From Rugalucina vietnamica (lineage: Eukaryota > Mollusca > Bivalvia > Lucinida > Lucinidae), in the NCBI GenBank assembly GCA_964017185.1, contig OZ024884.1, positions 16,568,548 through 16,632,547 of the forward strand: a stretch of 64,000 nt of DNA, given 5' to 3'. Under the pieces are notes generated by a model. That model was not told the origin of the DNA, searched no databases, and worked only from the letters and a program-made list of their open reading frames with translations. Shown here one piece after another: positions 21,174 through 31,070 of the stretch. Made by a program: the position numbers and the translations under genes. The first letter of the stretch is position 1, and every line of letters starts with the position of its first letter.

Positions 21174-23016
21174 GTTCTGTACTTTGTTATAAAACATTAA
21201 CATAAATTTCAATAGGACCAGCCTAAATAAAACATGAAATACCATGATTTTTGTAAACGTTGACAAGGCATAAATACATTACCTTGGTCCAGTCTTGTTG
21301 TGTACAGGTGGAGCCATTTTTCAGTACAAGTGTAACTGTCAGCTCGTTTGTTATTGCAATGTCTGAAATTGACAAAATGGAAACACATTATTATCAAGTC
21401 CAGGAAAGCTCGATTTCGGGCCTTTATAGCGTAATCGTGCTTTTATAGCCCAACGAAGCAAGAAGTCGACCTTTCCCGGACCCTGATTATGGTGATGTCG
21501 CAGGAACCGTATCACCGAATGAGGTTTGGACAAAACAGCTAAAATAATGATGTTAATATATGTTTTCCCTGATATCAATTACATAGCAAAAAGGCTCGTG
21601 AAAAAAGATAAATAATTTTTTAAGCTTTAACTGCGAAATGACTTAACCATGAAATATAGACCACCGTGACCTGCCTATAATATATTCGAGCTAGAATCAA
21701 ATGTTTGATCTTATTGCTTATAAATCGAATACAAATTTTGTATTCAAATGATCAGTACAAATAGGCGAATCACGAAATGTAGGTCAAAATGACATACATA
21801 AGTATTCGGAGGATAATAATGTGTGACCTTGACCTAACACAACCTACCAGTTCTTAGCTCTTCAGTATTATATTTTGTTGGCGGTGGTGACTTTGCTGTG
21901 GTAACCACCGGCTTGGCAGTGATAGGGGATGGTGTCCTTGTTGACCCACTGGAACTGTTGGTCGAGTTCGCCGTTACAGATGGCGATTGAGTTGCGCTAA
22001 AACCGTTTGTGTTTAAAGTTCCGGAACCAGCTGGACTCGGCGTTGGTGTCTGAGCTGGGCCACCAGATCTATTAGATGATGTATTGGATGGCTTGGTCGG
22101 TTGTGTTGACTGATTTGTTCTTGGTGTGCCAACTGTTGTTGTCGATTGTGCAAGAGTCGTGGTCAGCTTAAAAGTTGATGTGGCTGATATTGTAGTAGTT
22201 TGGTTTGCTGTATTTGATTTTGGTGTGACTGGCTTAGACGTAGACATATGTGCCGTTTTATTAGATTTCGTTGTGGTTGAAGCTTTTGTTGTAAGTTTTG
22301 CTATACTTGTTGTTGGTTTTGGTGTAGTTGTTGTTGCTTTTGGTGTTGTTGCTGTTGCGTTTGGTGTTGTTGTTGTTGCGTTTGGTGTTGTTGTTGTTGG
22401 TTTTGGTGTAGTTGTTGTTGCTTTTGGTGTTGTTGCTGTTGCGTTTGGTGTTGTTGTTGTTGCGTTTGGTGTTGTTGTTGTTGCGTTTGGTGTTGTTGTT
22501 GTTGCTTTTGGTGTTGTTGTTGTTGCTTTTGGTGTTGTTGTTGTTGCTTTTGGTGTTGTTGTTGTTGTTGCTTTTGGTGTTGGTGTTGTTGTTGCTTTTG
22601 GTGTTGGTGTTGTTGTTGCTTTTGGTGTTGTTGTTGTTGTTGCTTTTGGTGTTGTTGTTGTTGTTGCTTTTGGTGTTGTTGTTGTTGTTGCTTTTGGTGT
22701 TGGTGTTGTTGTTGCTTTTGGTGTTGTTGTTGTTGCTTTTGGTGTTGGTGTTGTTGTTGCTTTTGGTGTAGTTTTTGGTTTTGGTGTTGTCGTCTGGGTT
22801 GCAGATACCGTCGTCGAAACATCTGCAGTAGTAGTGGTTGTTGTCGCATCTGTTATTGTTGTTGTTGCTGCTGCTGGCGATGTCCTTACTGACTGAGACA
22901 ATGAACTTGCTACAGCAGAAGCAGCTGCAGATGTTTTGGCTGTGGCATTACACGTAGACGTACTTAACAACAATATGAACGATAACGCGATTGTTGCCAG
23001 ATACATGTTGCTTAAT
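7965..23016 (-). CDS. Mucin-like EGF-domain type I membrane protein (7 coding exons)
   Basis: Joining minus-strand exons 23006-21848, 21362-21283, 20928-20864, 18154-18012, 9510-9336, 8730-8572 and 8010-7965 gives 1827 nt, 608 residues, with every phase compatible at GT-AG sites. Seen in order: signal peptide (1-21), Thr/Pro/Ala-rich stalk with 7-residue repeats (about 70-250), an unrecognised 100-residue region (387-490), an EGF-like domain with Cys 515, 520, 526, 540, 542 and 555 in canonical spacing, a membrane helix (569-588) and a short tail ending SSI, a possible PDZ ligand. Thr-rich stalks are normally O-glycosylated, so a surface mucin is inferred. No ortholog is named. The 5' UTR is spliced: an acceptor lies at 23017-23018, ten bases before the ATG. 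Introns 3 and 4 are filled with transposons. Extra exons of compatible phase could have been missed. Confidence 0.75.
8393..8656 (-). repeat. Triplicated 88-bp unit carrying the membrane-helix half of exon 6 and its splice donor
   Basis: Three tandem units start at 8393, 8481 and 8569 on the plus strand, with period 88. Each contains the last 78-80 nt of exon 6 plus the first bases of the intron. The donor GTAAG is intact in the units at 8569 and 8481, and the outermost unit reads GTAGG. Only the innermost unit is continuous with the complete exon, so the other two are partial exon copies lacking an acceptor. Confidence 0.8.
8572..8730 (-). CDS. Mucin-like gene, exon 6 (end of EGF domain and membrane helix)
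   Basis: Acceptor AG is at 8732-8731 and donor GT at 8571-8570. The first base completes Arg541. The exon supplies the last two EGF cysteines, a basic/acidic juxtamembrane stretch and a 20-residue hydrophobic helix. If the donor is not used, a TAA follows two codons later. Confidence 0.75.
8751..8984. mobile_element. GAGCC-hairpin MITE, copy 2
   Basis: Ends are diverged (GTGCCTGTGCGTGAGAAAAC and complement) with the family's central palindrome at about 8884-8948. Flanks AAAT and ATAT are an imperfect duplication. It sits about 20 bp upstream (in gene sense) of the exon 6 acceptor of the mucin-like gene. Confidence 0.65.
9336..9510 (-). CDS. Mucin-like gene, exon 5 (EGF-like domain)
   Basis: Acceptor AG at 9512-9511 after a TTTTGATTCCATTTCAG tract and donor GT at 9335-9334. 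It encodes residues 483-541 with two cysteine pairs before the EGF core and the first four EGF cysteines (C515, C520, C526, C540). The motif NCGDHGVC is typical of EGF domains. Confidence 0.75.
9577..10405 (+). repeat. 5' LTR
   Basis: 829 bp starting TGTTATGTATGACAG and ending CACGTAACA. It is almost identical to 15601-16429, with substitutions confined in my comparison to the stretch about 10301-10340. The short ORF inside occurs in both LTRs and is not a gene. Confidence 0.93.
10410..10430 (+). promoter_or_regulatory. Primer-binding site, tRNA-Pro-like
   Basis: TGGGGGCTCGAGTCCGGGAT begins 4 bp after the LTR. It matches the well-known tRNA-Pro primer site except for two extra bases (AG) after position 10. 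The primer assignment is inference from that match. Confidence 0.65.
10519..11139 (+). CDS. gag: Gag N-terminal part (coiled-coil)
   Basis: 206 codons from the first ATG after the primer site. Residues 1-75 form a mixed region. Residues about 75-195 are a long Glu/Lys/Arg-rich heptad-like coiled coil, expected to drive Gag assembly. The frame ends at TGA 11137-11139, but the capsid domain continues one frame over (+1) from about 11130. The break lies within Gag, at a run of A followed by CC. It is therefore more likely a mutation or a base-call error than a programmed gag-pol shift. Confidence 0.8.
   Translation: MSFKLSDFIAAPSQELLDKAKKSDFLDIADHYGLSNIKTSMLKHEIKNILIQFFVDEEIFDSSATSQILVTQTDLQLRELEIKRQIEMEKLKFEYEERIRAEKAEREERIRLETLEREERMHKQKLEMEGREKEKQRELEREKIELEKEKLEREERLEIEKEKFKFEIEEKERERQFQLRMKEIELNDKSKSLPLATSTVFDVTKP
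11069..13558 (+). CDS. pol: Gag capsid/nucleocapsid, protease and integrase core
   Basis: The open frame is +1 relative to the first gag ORF. The ATG at its start is fortuitous and the meaningful reading begins near 11130. Visible domains: retrotransposon Gag capsid (residues about 30-190), CCHC zinc knuckle (Cys253 to Cys266), aspartic protease with DTGA at 347, and integrase with an HHCC zinc module (about 607-650) and a D-D-35-E core (Asp678, Asp737, Glu773). The frame breaks at about 13530-13537, a TTTTGGG run, just before the integrase C-terminal part. It reads as a one-base loss. All expected active-site residues are present up to the break. Confidence 0.9.
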   Translation: MNLMTNQNLCLWLLVQYLMSQNRDIRLVPPFQEKEVDKYFLHFEKVAENLKWPREHWTLLLQSVVIGKAREIYTQLSLEQSSDYDTVKEFILKAYELVPEAYRQKFRDCRKEHDQTHVEFARTKEQLFDRWCSSKKVGSDHAKLRQLMLVEEFKRCINSDVKAFLNEREVENLETAARLADDYALTHKASFVNKPYPRKPYNPQSKQITPQSKPYSPQSGPKANPSNPTDNSSPKPKFSSENKGQNPLSQPICNYCKKTGHINSECLALKRKKERENLDSAKPTGLTSLKAKPQSCIQEENPILTRTCKESVSEDSIMEIYEPFLSDGFVSLNSDSAQSTPIKILRDTGASQSLILADTLPFSEKSSSGTSVLIQGVECGFVNVPLHNIYLSSDLVKGPVVVGIRPSLPFKGIHLLLGNDLAGDKVVVNPLLTSTPCVDQPPDPIEQEIPDLYPSCAVTRAMAKKAKLYDGMQDINLTDTLIGQSFNKEISTSLSPSQSDIQTDPSNPRSGSENDLSPSTSNDQGHDQMSRSQLCKEQHSDPEISPLFERALDEKEISQVPVCYYVKNGILMRKWRPPDVSAEDEWTVNHQIVIPRVYRPEILNLAHETPMSGHLGVNKTYHKILNHFYWPGIKSDVSQHCKSCHTCQMVGKPNQTIPKAQLQPIPAFDEPFSRVIIDCVGPLPKTKKGCEYLLTIMCASTRFPEAIPLRNIKAKTIVNALVKFFTFVGLPKSIQSDQGSNFMSGIFQQVMYELGIKQYKSSAYHPESQGALERFHQTLKNMIRSYCFDTEKDWDEGIHLLLFAVRESVQESLGFSPFELVLGTLYVDR
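13600..15453 (+). CDS. pol: Integrase C-terminus, reverse transcriptase and RNase H
   Basis: 617 codons from the first ATG. Homologous coding begins about 60 bases earlier, directly after the frame break. Seen: integrase GPY/F module (GPY at 68-70), a linker, Ty3-type reverse transcriptase with Asp291 and the YIDD box at 351-354, then RNase H with Asp500, the EKE motif and Asp569, ending near PDTLSR. It lies immediately 3' of integrase, the reverse of the usual gypsy order. About 150 bp separate the stop from the 3' LTR, too little for an env gene. Confidence 0.93.
   Translation: MNLLQYVSDFKNRLSKACDAAQSNLKSAQSKMKIRYDENAKDRNFEPGDKVLALLPIPGRPLQARYYGPYTVDKKLSDVNYIVNTPGRRKQKQLCHINMLKKYIDRDSSVISSVNIVNSVPHEQNQMDSEDFNLEKSDPSSSKLQNSDILQNLDQKLSHLDSDKRLELKQLVLEYEHLFPDIPSRTDKIYHDVDIIEGSKPVKQHPYRMNPVKQQYLREEVQYLLDNDFIEPSQSEWSSPCILVPKPDGTFRMCTDYRKVNSVTKTDTFPIPRIDDCIDNIGHAKYVTKFDLLKGFWQIPLTDRAKEISAFVTPHGLYQYKVMPFGMKNSPATFQRLVNSLISNLDGCKAYIDDAIIFSEEWQQHLQTIRTFFDRLSDAKLTVNLAKSEFCHANLTFLGHIVGQGQVKPVEAKVEAISDFPVPTSKRQLMRFLGMAGYYRKFCNNFSAIAEPLTNLLGKKAKYVWTDDCQKSFDKLKAILRSAPVLLAPSFDKEFKLAVDASDVGAGSVLLQEDDNGVDHPVCYFSKKFNKHHRNYSTIEKECLSLILALQHFEVYLASSHAPIVVFSDHNPLTFIHKMKNKNQRLLRWSLMLQEHNLDIRHIRGRDNIIPDTLSRA
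15589..15600 (+). promoter_or_regulatory. Polypurine tract
   Basis: GAAGAGGGGAAG directly abuts the 3' LTR, the expected site for plus-strand priming. Confidence 0.85.
15601..16429 (+). repeat. 3' LTR
   Basis: 829 bp, TG...CA ends, same length as the 5' LTR. Three differences were seen (about 0.4 percent), indicating a recent insertion. Confidence 0.93.
16510..17363 (+). mobile_element. 3' end of a non-LTR retrotransposon (LINE)
   Basis: A frame ending in TAA at 16697-16699 reads the C-terminal signature of LINE ORF2 proteins, PRLWNSMP followed by SNFKQSAKTYF. A 3' UTR and an AAAT-rich tail (about 17336-17363) follow. Only the last 60 or so codons remain, so it is a 5'-truncated copy. It is close to the LTR element and lies in the same intron. 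Confidence 0.65.
17606..17965 (+). mobile_element. GAAAACATG-family MITE, copy 2, internally duplicated
   Basis: Two tandem copies of the left part (17606-17655 and 17656-17704), two tandem copies of the block containing TTTTGATATCTCTATTATTATT, then the TACCCC/GTGGGG segment and a truncated right end. The small ORF over it is a repeat artefact. Confidence 0.6.
18012..18154 (-). CDS. Mucin-like gene, exon 4
   Basis: Acceptor AG at 18156-18155, donor GT at 18011-18010 (GTAAG). The first base completes an Ile codon from exon 3 and the last T begins the Phe codon finished by exon 5. It encodes residues 435-482 with three possible N-glycosylation sites (NNS, NAT). I recognise no domain. Confidence 0.7.
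19046..19851. mobile_element. Nested element with CAG...CTG ends and GTACGCA sub-repeats
   Basis: Comparison with copy A shows a clean insertion with AAATA at 19041-19045 duplicated at 19852-19856. The ends CAGTGATGTAGATAA and CAGCGAAATAGATAA (complement strand) form imperfect inverted repeats rich in GCGTAC/GTACGCA. No ORF. CAG ends recall hAT elements, but the duplication is 5 bp rather than 8, so it is unclassified. Confidence 0.6.
19533..19616 (+). repeat. Two-copy 42-bp tandem repeat
   Basis: The unit beginning TAGATTGCATGATATATAAT occurs at 19533 and 19575, inside the nested element. Confidence 0.8.
20864..20928 (-). CDS. Mucin-like gene, exon 3
   Basis: Acceptor AG at 20930-20929 after CTTCTTCTAG, donor GTAAGT at 20863-20858. 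It is 65 nt encoding residues 414-435, with a single Cys near the end. Phase agrees with both neighbours. Confidence 0.65.
21013..21170 (+). repeat. Compound trinucleotide microsatellite (GTA)n(GAA)n(GAT)n
   Basis: A run of three related triplet repeats in intron 2 of the mucin-like gene. It creates a spurious poly-Ser/Thr frame on the minus strand. Confidence 0.9.
21283..21362 (-). CDS. Mucin-like gene, exon 2
   Basis: Acceptor AG at 21364-21363 after TTGTCAATTTCAG, donor GTAATG from 21282. It is 80 nt encoding residues 387-413, with an N-glycosylation site (NGS) and one Cys. The first two bases finish the Asp codon begun in exon 1. Confidence 0.7.
21848..23006 (-). CDS. Mucin-like gene, exon 1 of coding sequence (signal peptide and Thr-rich stalk)
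   Basis: ATG at 23006-23004 opens a hydrophobic 20-residue leader, then about 365 residues dominated by Thr, Pro, Ala, Lys and Ser. The middle is built of PKATTTT/PNATTTT-type heptads. The donor is GTAGGT at 21847, leaving one base in phase. The open frame continues four codons into the intron before a stop. The splice acceptor at 23017-23018 shows a non-coding 5' exon lies further up. Confidence 0.8.
22290..22790 (-). repeat. Coding minisatellite of the mucin stalk, 21-27-nt units
   Basis: About 22 tandem units of GTTGTTGTTGCTTTTGGT type (plus strand) encode the heptads PKATTTT and variants with TP insertions. Length variants are all multiples of three. The long antisense frame at 22126-22896 is a by-product of this composition. 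Confidence 0.85.
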
Positions 23017-23018
23017 CT

Positions 23019-24103
23019 GAAAAGAAAAATCGTACAAAAGATCTTATCAAAATATCGTTTCGTACTATTTAGCTATTGGTCAGTACTAAGTCATGGAACA
23101 AATTATTATCACTGCCATCATTCTCGCTAGATCTGACGAAGCGCTGGCCATTGTTATCACTGCCATTAGCCATCATCAGAGACTGAATGGGCTGCCATTG
23201 TTGGATTCTGGGTGTTTGAATAATATAGATGACTAGTTCCACCTTGTTTTCAAGTCAAAAGTGTTCGATGAATAAAGAAGGGCACAAAATAAACATACAT
23301 GTACTTTAAGGGGAAAATATTCCTCGAATTTTAACAGCACTCCTTCAAACTTTCAACCTTTGAAACGATTGATATTTTATTTTCTAAATTCTCACATCCG
23401 GGCGTTGCTTCATTTCTTATCAAAAATGAATAGTCGCAAATCATGATAACGGCCATTGTATGTGAAAAGACACAAGACGCTTCACAACAAAAGTCAGACC
23501 TGCCATTTTAGCAAAACATGGATGCATATGACCATGAACGGTCACGTTGATCGATCTGAAACTCCCTTATTAAATGCCTGAAGTAAGTTTGGGGTCTACA
23601 TTATCTAAAGAACACTAAATGACGTGTCTGACCAGACATTATGGCTGCAGAAGCTGATCTGAGTCCTTGTGAAGCGCGCGTGACTTTTTGTAGACTTTGT
23701 CACATGGCAGCTCAAACGGGCTGGCCACTCTCTTGTATGTCGCTCCTTTGCTCCGCTGATAACATACTGAGCCTCGTTTTGAATTAATCTGACTTAAGCA
23801 ACAGTATGGGCAGGAGGCCTAGATCAAACTGTATGTTCTTCAGAAAGAGTCTACCAAGGTCTGCAAATACATTTAGTTTCGCGGATGTCAATATTCTAAA
23901 TTTAGCTAGTGTTTGCGGTCGGTACAACATGGTCTTACCATCACAGACAAGTTTTCTTGTAACGTGGCTCAGATTTCATGTGACAATTTGCAGAATAACG
24001 ATTTGTTACAATGACTCAATATTTCTGATAACAGGAATTTTAGTTCAGGAAATAATCAGGTTATTTATAATTCTGTTTGTTAATCTGGGCTCCTCTTGGA
24101 CCG
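23019..24103. other. Upstream region of the mucin-like gene, no exon identified
   Basis: A non-coding first exon and the promoter are expected here or beyond. I cannot identify either from sequence alone. Confidence 0.3.
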
Positions 24104-24222
24104 ATATGGCTCACGGGTGTGCCAGGTGGTTTTTTCTCGGGGTCCTCCCGTTTTCGCCCACCTACTGATTGGGCCGTCTCATATGAGGTGAAATAATCTT
24201 GAAAGGGACGTAAAACTGAATG

Positions 24223-24265
<43 letters not shown>
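24104..24265 (+). mobile_element. tRNA-derived SINE, 5'-truncated, poly(A) tail
   Basis: Shares with 30777-31086 the body motif GATTGGCCCGTCTCATATGAG-type sequence followed by AAAGGGACGTAAAACTGAAT. It ends in about 43 A residues (24223-24265). The tRNA-like head is missing. Confidence 0.75.
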
Positions 24266-24267
<2 letters not shown>

Positions 24268-24467
24268 TATGGCTCACCTTGGGCCGAAATGACAATGCTT
24301 TCTATTTTTCTAAGTTTTTTCGTCCACGGTCAACAACTATGGTCATATCGGGACTGTCAGTTATCCTAGACAAACTGTTCCTGGACAGTTCAAGTGCACC
24401 TTTCTTTCACCACTAACGGACAGGTACTCTTCTTGAATAAGCGACTGTATTAAGATTAGGCTATCGT

Positions 24468-24727
24468 GCAATGAATACCCGTTTATACCCCACTTTCACA
24501 TATAGTAAAATTGGGGTATGCAGGGGTATACCTATTTTTCTTACTTTAGCTCCAAAACATAGATTGTGGGTACTCGTTAGAACCGCCTCGGCGAGGCGGT
24601 TCTAACGTGTACCCACAATCTATGTTTTCAGCAAAAATAAGAAAAATATCAAAATATTTCAGTTGAAAATTTTCATTTTTAAAACTCAAAAATCTCTGTT
24701 TATTGCATGGGCGAGTTTTCGAAATGG
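24468..24727 (-). mobile_element. GAAAACATG-family MITE, copy 3
   Basis: Inverted relative to copy 1. The central inverted repeat with CATAGATTGTGGGTAC is at about 24554-24627 and flanks GAACCGCCTCGGCGAGGCGG. Left end diverged. Confidence 0.6.
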
Positions 24728-25216
24728 CTGCATCCTCCCTAGATTTTGACAGTTGACTCCTGGTCAAACAATAGGGCTTTAGGCCGGCTGATATCAGATG
24801 GATGCTTGAAGTATTAATGAGATAAAAGACACCTAGTATGCGGACCGATGATAAAGGTTTTAGACGAGATGTGCTTGAACTCCCATTTTGCATTTGTTTC
24901 ATTAAAAAAGCACGTTCGCCGTGCAATCATGTATGGTTCATGTCAAACCATTCATCCATACATATAAACCTTATTGGTTTAGTTGGGTGGGTTATATTTG
25001 AAGCACTTGTTGGATGTCATATCATCCTCATTTTGGATAAAAGTCCCATAAAATGGACGCAACGAACGTCCCGACATGACCGTGACTGTTAACTGGGACA
25101 TTGAGCATCAATTCAAACAAACAAACAAACAAACAAACAATAGTTGTCATTTTCCTTGTCACTGCACGCGTAATTTTTGTTTACTACCCTGCTGTGGTGC
25201 AATGTCGCTAACATAA
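24728..25216. other. No gene recognised; short (CAAA)n run
   Basis: Apart from a (CAAA)n stretch at about 25117-25140 nothing is discernible. Confidence 0.5.
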
Positions 25217-25532
25217 ACATCAGGAAAACATGTCCGTGAAATGTGTACCCCGTCAAACCCCACTTTTATATAGCAAAAATGGGGTATGCAGGGGTATAAC
25301 ATTTTCTTATTTTTGCTCCAAAACATAGATTGTGGGTACTCGTTAGAACCGCCTCGGCGAGGCGAGGTGGTTCTAATGTGTACCAACAATCTATGTTTTG
25401 AGCAATAATAAGAAAAACATCTAAACTTTTCTACTGAGAATAAGAAAAATATCTAAAATTTTCTACTGAAAATTTTCATTTTTATAACTTAAAATATCTC
25501 GGCATATTGCATGGACATGTTGCCGTTATGTG
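25217..25532 (-). mobile_element. GAAAACATG-family MITE, copy 4, with long flanking direct repeat
   Basis: Both ends are preserved (CATCAGGAAAACATGTCC and ATGGACATGTTGCCG). AATGTCGCTAACA occurs on each side, at 25201-25213 and 25533-25545, which may be a target duplication of about 13-17 bp. Confidence 0.65.
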
Positions 25533-25549
25533 AATGTCGCTAACAGAAA

Positions 25550-26393
25550 TGCATTGTGGAGCAGCCAGTAAGCACATTATCAGGGTGTAACGTCGAAAAC
25601 GGACGTGGAAAGTAGCTTATTGGCACAAATGCCCAATCTTGAACAGTTTTCAAACGTATTTAGAAAAAAACATAGGTTGAAATTTCAAAAATGTTCATAT
25701 TAGCTTTAATGGATTGAAAATGATTGTTGCATGCTGATAAAGAAAACCTAGACTGACGTTAACAAAGCGTTGGTTGACTGTTTTTGTTTTGTTTTTTGTT
25801 TTTTAACCATACACAATTTCGTTTTTGCTGTTTAACGTCTTTACAAAGCAAAGTTGTGATCAAAAGAGCAACAAAAATGGCTTCTTGAGATTTTTTCTGT
25901 GATTCTATTAATTTTGCGAATTTTGATTTGAGGGGTAACGTCATTATTTGATCGTTGACGTATCCGATTCGCTCTAGTACTTATAAGTGACTAAATGTAT
26001 CAAAGGCAAAGTTCTATAGTTTTGCTAAAAGACGAATGGACAGCGATTTCATTTTGCGTCGAAAAATTGGCAAAGAGTAAGTGTAAACTTTCTTTTTGTT
26101 TAAATATAAAGTCTAGTTTTTATTTCACGTTATGAAATCTTAAACGGCCCTCAAAATTGGGGCGTTTTAATCCATATGTTATCTATTATCTTCGCCAGAT
26201 AACATTGTGTGATATCATCATATGTGTAAGTATTTGACCTTTACTTTCTGACCTAAAGTAGGAATTTATCTCTTAACATCCTTCTTATTTTTAAAAGCAA
26301 AAGTTATATTGTTGCAAAAGTCATAGCCCTTCATTTTTTTCTTATCAAAATTTTATAGGAGATCTTGTTTTTAAGGCATATGATTGCCTACAC
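25550..26393. other. No gene recognised
   Basis: AT-rich, no splice-framed exon or repeat structure seen. Confidence 0.5.
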
Positions 26394-26665
26394 CATCAGG
26401 AATACATGTCCATGAAATCTATACCCACTCATACCCCACTTTTATGAAGCAAAACTGGGGTATGCAGGGGTATACATGTACATGTACCTATTTTTCTTAT
26501 TTTTGATCTAAAACATACATTGTGGGTACTTGTTAGAGGCGGTTCTAACGCGCACCCACAGTGTATTTTTGAGCAAAAATATTAAAAATATCAAAAATTT
26601 TCTGGTGAATTTTTCATTTTTTATAGTTGAAAAAAATCTCTGTATATTGCATGGGCGTGTTTTTG
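26394..26665 (-). mobile_element. GAAAACATG-family MITE, copy 5
   Basis: Ends CATCAGGAATACATGTCC and GCATGGGCGTGTTTTTG, with the internal inverted repeat on ACATTGTGGGTAC at about 26515-26568. Confidence 0.6.
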
Positions 26666-26925
26666 TAGATGCAATCACTATGTCTCCCATTAGTGTATTA
26701 AACATGTTTTTGTTTTTAATATTATTATTATTTTAACCTCGAGAAATCAAATCAACTAGACGTGCAGCTGCTATATCAACATTAGAAAGCACCGGAAATG
26801 ACTTTCTTCCTGTATTTTCAATAAAACCATTTATAGATCTTCCCTGAGATAAAGATGTTGCGTCTCTGATCTAACGGAATAGATCATTACCGAAATCAAA
26901 TTGACTACGTTCAACGATTAATAAT

Positions 26926-27160
26926 GAGCCGCGACGCGAGAAAACCGGTCTTCGGGGTTTCCGACCAGGTCCGACACAAACCGGGCTGTACAGTCTCAGA
27001 AAAGAGCTAGAAGCTTGCAATTTCGGATTTAAGTAGAAGAGGAATTGTACTATCCGAGTAGCGAAAACAAAGGCGCTGATCAGCTTCGCGGTTACCGCGA
27101 AGCTGATCTGCGCCTTTGTTTTCGCATAGGCAAAAATCTGGTTTTCTCACGATGCGGCTC
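26926..27160. mobile_element. GAGCC-hairpin MITE, copy 3
   Basis: Ends GAGCCGCGACGCGAGAAAAC and complement. The central palindrome at 27060-27126 pairs over about 30 bp. Flanks TAAT/TTAT are an imperfect duplication. It lies about 180 bp upstream of the first recognised exon of the DUF218 gene. Confidence 0.7.
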
Positions 27161-27339
27161 TTATAAAGACGCACTCCGTTCAGTTTGTCCACATCGTTAT
27201 ACTGGGTATCATTCTGAAAATGCGTCTCGTCTGAAACAAAGCCAATCAAATTCTAATACATCCACTGACGTAGTCGGTTTGTCTCTTGTATGAATACCAC
27301 TTTTACAATCCACGTATTTCATGTATTTCTCTGTTTCAG

Positions 27340-29566
<2,227 letters not shown>

Positions 29567-29764
29567 AGAACGGCCCGTGTGTACGTAATTACGCCTCTGT
29601 TTTACCCCCTCGGACCGGACAGAATAAGTTATACGGATTCAAATTAAACTGCATAGGCTTAATGCCACTTTGAAATTCGGCGGCAAAAATACATGTAATG
29701 CGAGTAAATATTGTTAGATGGTTAATATCTATGAAGACTTTTATTTCTCGAATATGTAACAAAT

Positions 29765-29774
29765 AATAAATAAA
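29765..29774 (+). terminator. Polyadenylation signals AATAAA (two overlapping)
   Basis: AATAAATAAA lies about 200 nt after the DUF218 stop, a suitable place for 3'-end formation. Confidence 0.45.
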
Positions 29775-29799
29775 CTAGTTTTGAAAAATGAACTATAAC

Positions 29800-30243
29800 T
29801 TTCCACGACTACTGATATTCTTCAGTGGACATGCATAACCGCCGAATGCCATATGTCTCACTTGAACAACCAACTCCCAAATAGTCATGTGACTGATGTC
29901 CTGTTACTCAGATAAGGATGATTCAAGCTGACCTATGTTAGCTGGCTTAATTGATATTACGCTCTCACACACATGGCATTTTTTTTCTGTCCTGTACTCT
30001 GTTATATGCGTAGATCGGCCGGCTAACCTGCATTCTGATACACTTCGTGACGTCGCTCCACTTCCGTGGAGAGGTCTAACAGAGCATCGATGGAAATATT
30101 CCGTCTATTATATGCGTAGCAGAAAAGAAGCGCATCATGAATGATTACAAAAGAGTACATGTGAGCGCTTTATACACAATTGCGCATTATACACAAGTGC
30201 GCATTATACACAATATGGCGCGTAGGACGTAAAATAGCAGTCG
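29800..30243. other. Short intergenic region between convergent genes
   Basis: Contains three imperfect copies of GCGCATTATACACAA (about 30165-30215). No gene seen. The DUF218 and ankyrin genes converge here. Confidence 0.5.
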
Positions 30244-30428
30244 TCATCTGCTCGTAGATAACTGCCTCAATGTCTTTAGCAACTTTGACTTTACAGAATT
30301 CGATTTCTTCAGGGGATTTCTAAGTCCTGCTCTCACAAGAATTTTTGTATACAGTTTTGTTTGTTCTTTTATCACATCCGGGCACTCATCCGTTTCCAAC
30401 CAATCAGCATCGGCCTTAAAATCATAAT
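30244..30428 (-). CDS. Ankyrin gene, exon 5 (C-terminal tail)
   Basis: Acceptor GTTTTCAG precedes 30428 and TGA is at 30246-30244. It encodes 60 residues, acidic then Lys/Arg-rich, with no recognised domain. Confidence 0.75.
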
Positions 30429-31001
30429 CTGAAAACAAAATGAAACATAAGTTTTAGATGTATTTTTTAGATGGATCCGATGTACTCAAAAGCTGACATA
30501 CAAACTTTGGTTTGTTTCAACTATTGCATATTACGTATGAAGTTTTGTAACATTGGCATTTTTGATTGAACGTAATGTGACTGTTAAGTCATTCTGTATT
30601 GTTCAAAATGGTGACTTGACTAAACATGAGATTGTCTATGCGCGTGCGCTTTGACAGTTATAGCTATGCCTCACTCACTAATTAAAAAAAGTGGTTCCAG
30701 TCAGGTGCGTTGGCATTTTTTTTTCTTAATATGACCTACATATATACATAGTTAAATCAAATGATATCTGATTTTTGGCGGCCCCCGTGGCCGAGCGTTA
30801 AGAGCGCTGTTTCTTAATCACTCGATCATCTCACCGCTGTGTCTGGTGTGGGTTCGAGCCCCGCTCTGGCCATATGTGAGACAAGCCAAGTGCTTCTTGC
30901 GGGTGTGTCAGGTGGTTTTTCTCGTGGTTCTCCCGTTTTCGCCCCACCTTCTGATTGGCCCGTCTCATATGAGCTGAAATAATCTTGAAAGGGACGTAAA
31001 A

Positions 31002-31070
<69 letters not shown>

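Noticed and set aside
22126-22896. 256-residue plus-strand frame rich in Val/Phe/Gly
   Set aside because: It is the antisense of the mucin minisatellite. The repeat keeps several frames open, while the minus strand has a signal peptide and correct splice sites.
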